NCBI GenBank assembly: GCA_964236445.1
Contig: CAXSDR010000032.1
Location: forward strand, 1 to 34,048
Direction of reading: 5' to 3'
From: CAXSDR01 sp964236445
GTDB taxonomy: Bacteria > Actinomycetota > Actinomycetes > Motilibacterales > Motilibacteraceae
Length of the DNA: 34,048 nucleotides
In this document: positions 33,604 to 34,048 of the stretch, one piece after another
Layout: every line of letters begins with the position of its first letter
Position numbering within the stretch: position 1 is the stretch's first letter
Made by a program: the position numbers and the translations under genes
Notes under the pieces: generated by a model
The model's database searches: none
What the model was told of the DNA's origin: nothing
Seen by the model: the letters and a program-made list of their open reading frames with translations, nothing else

Positions 33604-34048
33604 ATGCGTATGAAGAAGCAACGTCAGCTGCTCGGAACGGCGAGTCTCGCCGCCGCCGCGATGCTCGTCGTCGGAGGGTGCGGCAGCAGCAGCACGGGCG
33701 CAGGCCCGAGCGCGAGCTCCGGCGGCTCCGGCGGCGATGCGGCCAAAGTGGGCGCCGTCACCGACGCCCAGCTCAAAGGCACGTCGATCCAGCTCGCCAG
33801 ATTCTTCGGCGACTGCAGCGACACGATGAGCACCAACGTGGACCTGTCGAAGGCCGTCGGGGAATGTCCGACGATCACGACGTTGACCAACATGTTCAAC
33901 GCCCAGAACAAGTGGGGCATCAAGGTCACCCGGCTCGGGGGCGCCTCGTGGGACTCCTACTACGACACCTTGAACACCGCCTTCGCCGGCGGGAACCCCC
34001 CCGACGTCGCGATCATGCACGGGTCCAGCCTCGTCGACTATGCCAAGC
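33604..34048 (+). CDS. Carbohydrate ABC transporter substrate-binding lipoprotein (3' partial)
   Basis: The first 148 codons, cut by the window end. RMKKQR basic start, hydrophobic segment and lipobox VGGC make it a lipoprotein signal, followed by a Ser/Gly linker. The text then reads like an extracellular solute-binding protein (WDSYYDTLNTAFAGGNPPDVAIMHG, typical family 1). A GGGAG ribosome site lies 8 bases before ATG 33604. It captures the sugar outside the membrane for the two permeases; its place after the permeases is less usual than first in the operon. Confidence 0.88.
   Translation, partial: MRMKKQRQLLGTASLAAAAMLVVGGCGSSSTGAGPSASSGGSGGDAAKVGAVTDAQLKGTSIQLARFFGDCSDTMSTNVDLSKAVGECPTITTLTNMFNAQNKWGIKVTRLGGASWDSYYDTLNTAFAGGNPPDVAIMHGSSLVDYAK

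Overview
The window is high-GC DNA with GTG starts, short intergenic gaps and Shine-Dalgarno sites. This fits an actinobacterium, probably Micrococcales (Intrasporangiaceae/Dermacoccaceae-like). The lineage is inferred from an MFS transporter fused to thymidylate kinase followed by holB, a lipoprotein hydrolase and tRNA-Thr; no lineage search was possible. The 100-base N run at 10031-10130 shows the assembly is a draft.

Left arm (1-4960): housekeeping core. The 3' part of an MFS-thymidylate kinase fusion overlaps holB (DNA polymerase III delta prime). A lipoprotein TAP-like alpha/beta hydrolase follows, then tRNA-Thr(CGT) with a perfect 15-bp hairpin behind it.

Middle (5025-16200): accessory metabolism and regulation. 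In order: a GT1-type glycosyltransferase and an AraC regulator; a three-gene molybdenum hydroxylase of the PaoABC/YagTSR type, whose large subunit is broken by the assembly gap; a convergent, overlapping GAF-GGDEF-EAL protein; an AraC-VOC pair; an XRE/MmyB-like regulator divergent from an SDR, with a 20-bp palindrome exactly between them; and a small secreted protein.

16200-21900: a GNAT acetyltransferase, a membrane GGDEF-EAL protein, a secreted subtilase with a tryptophan-every-fifth-residue tail, and a small secreted protein. The subtilase and the GGDEF-EAL gene form a tight two-gene operon. Two related long hairpins bracket this operon. They differ at two stem positions, and both changes are compensated on the opposite arm.

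21900-28200: a gene-poor stretch with a VOC remnant, then a minus-strand run: mtnP-like phosphorylase, a frameshifted SDR, a SdpI-like membrane protein, a nucleotidyltransferase, and a large helicase-associated/WYL-like protein translationally coupled to the nucleotidyltransferase.

28200-34048: a sugar-utilisation locus with a LacI regulator, a GH2 glycoside hydrolase, two MalF/MalG-type permeases and the start of a lipoprotein solute-binding protein. Three copies of a 16-bp near-palindrome with a central CG lie at the LacI promoter and between the divergent hydrolase and transporter genes. This supports one LacI regulon controlling itself, glycoside uptake and hydrolysis.

No CRISPR array, prophage, insertion sequence or rRNA was seen. 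The least explained signals are the paired covarying hairpins around the subtilase/GGDEF-EAL operon, and the subtilase tail itself.
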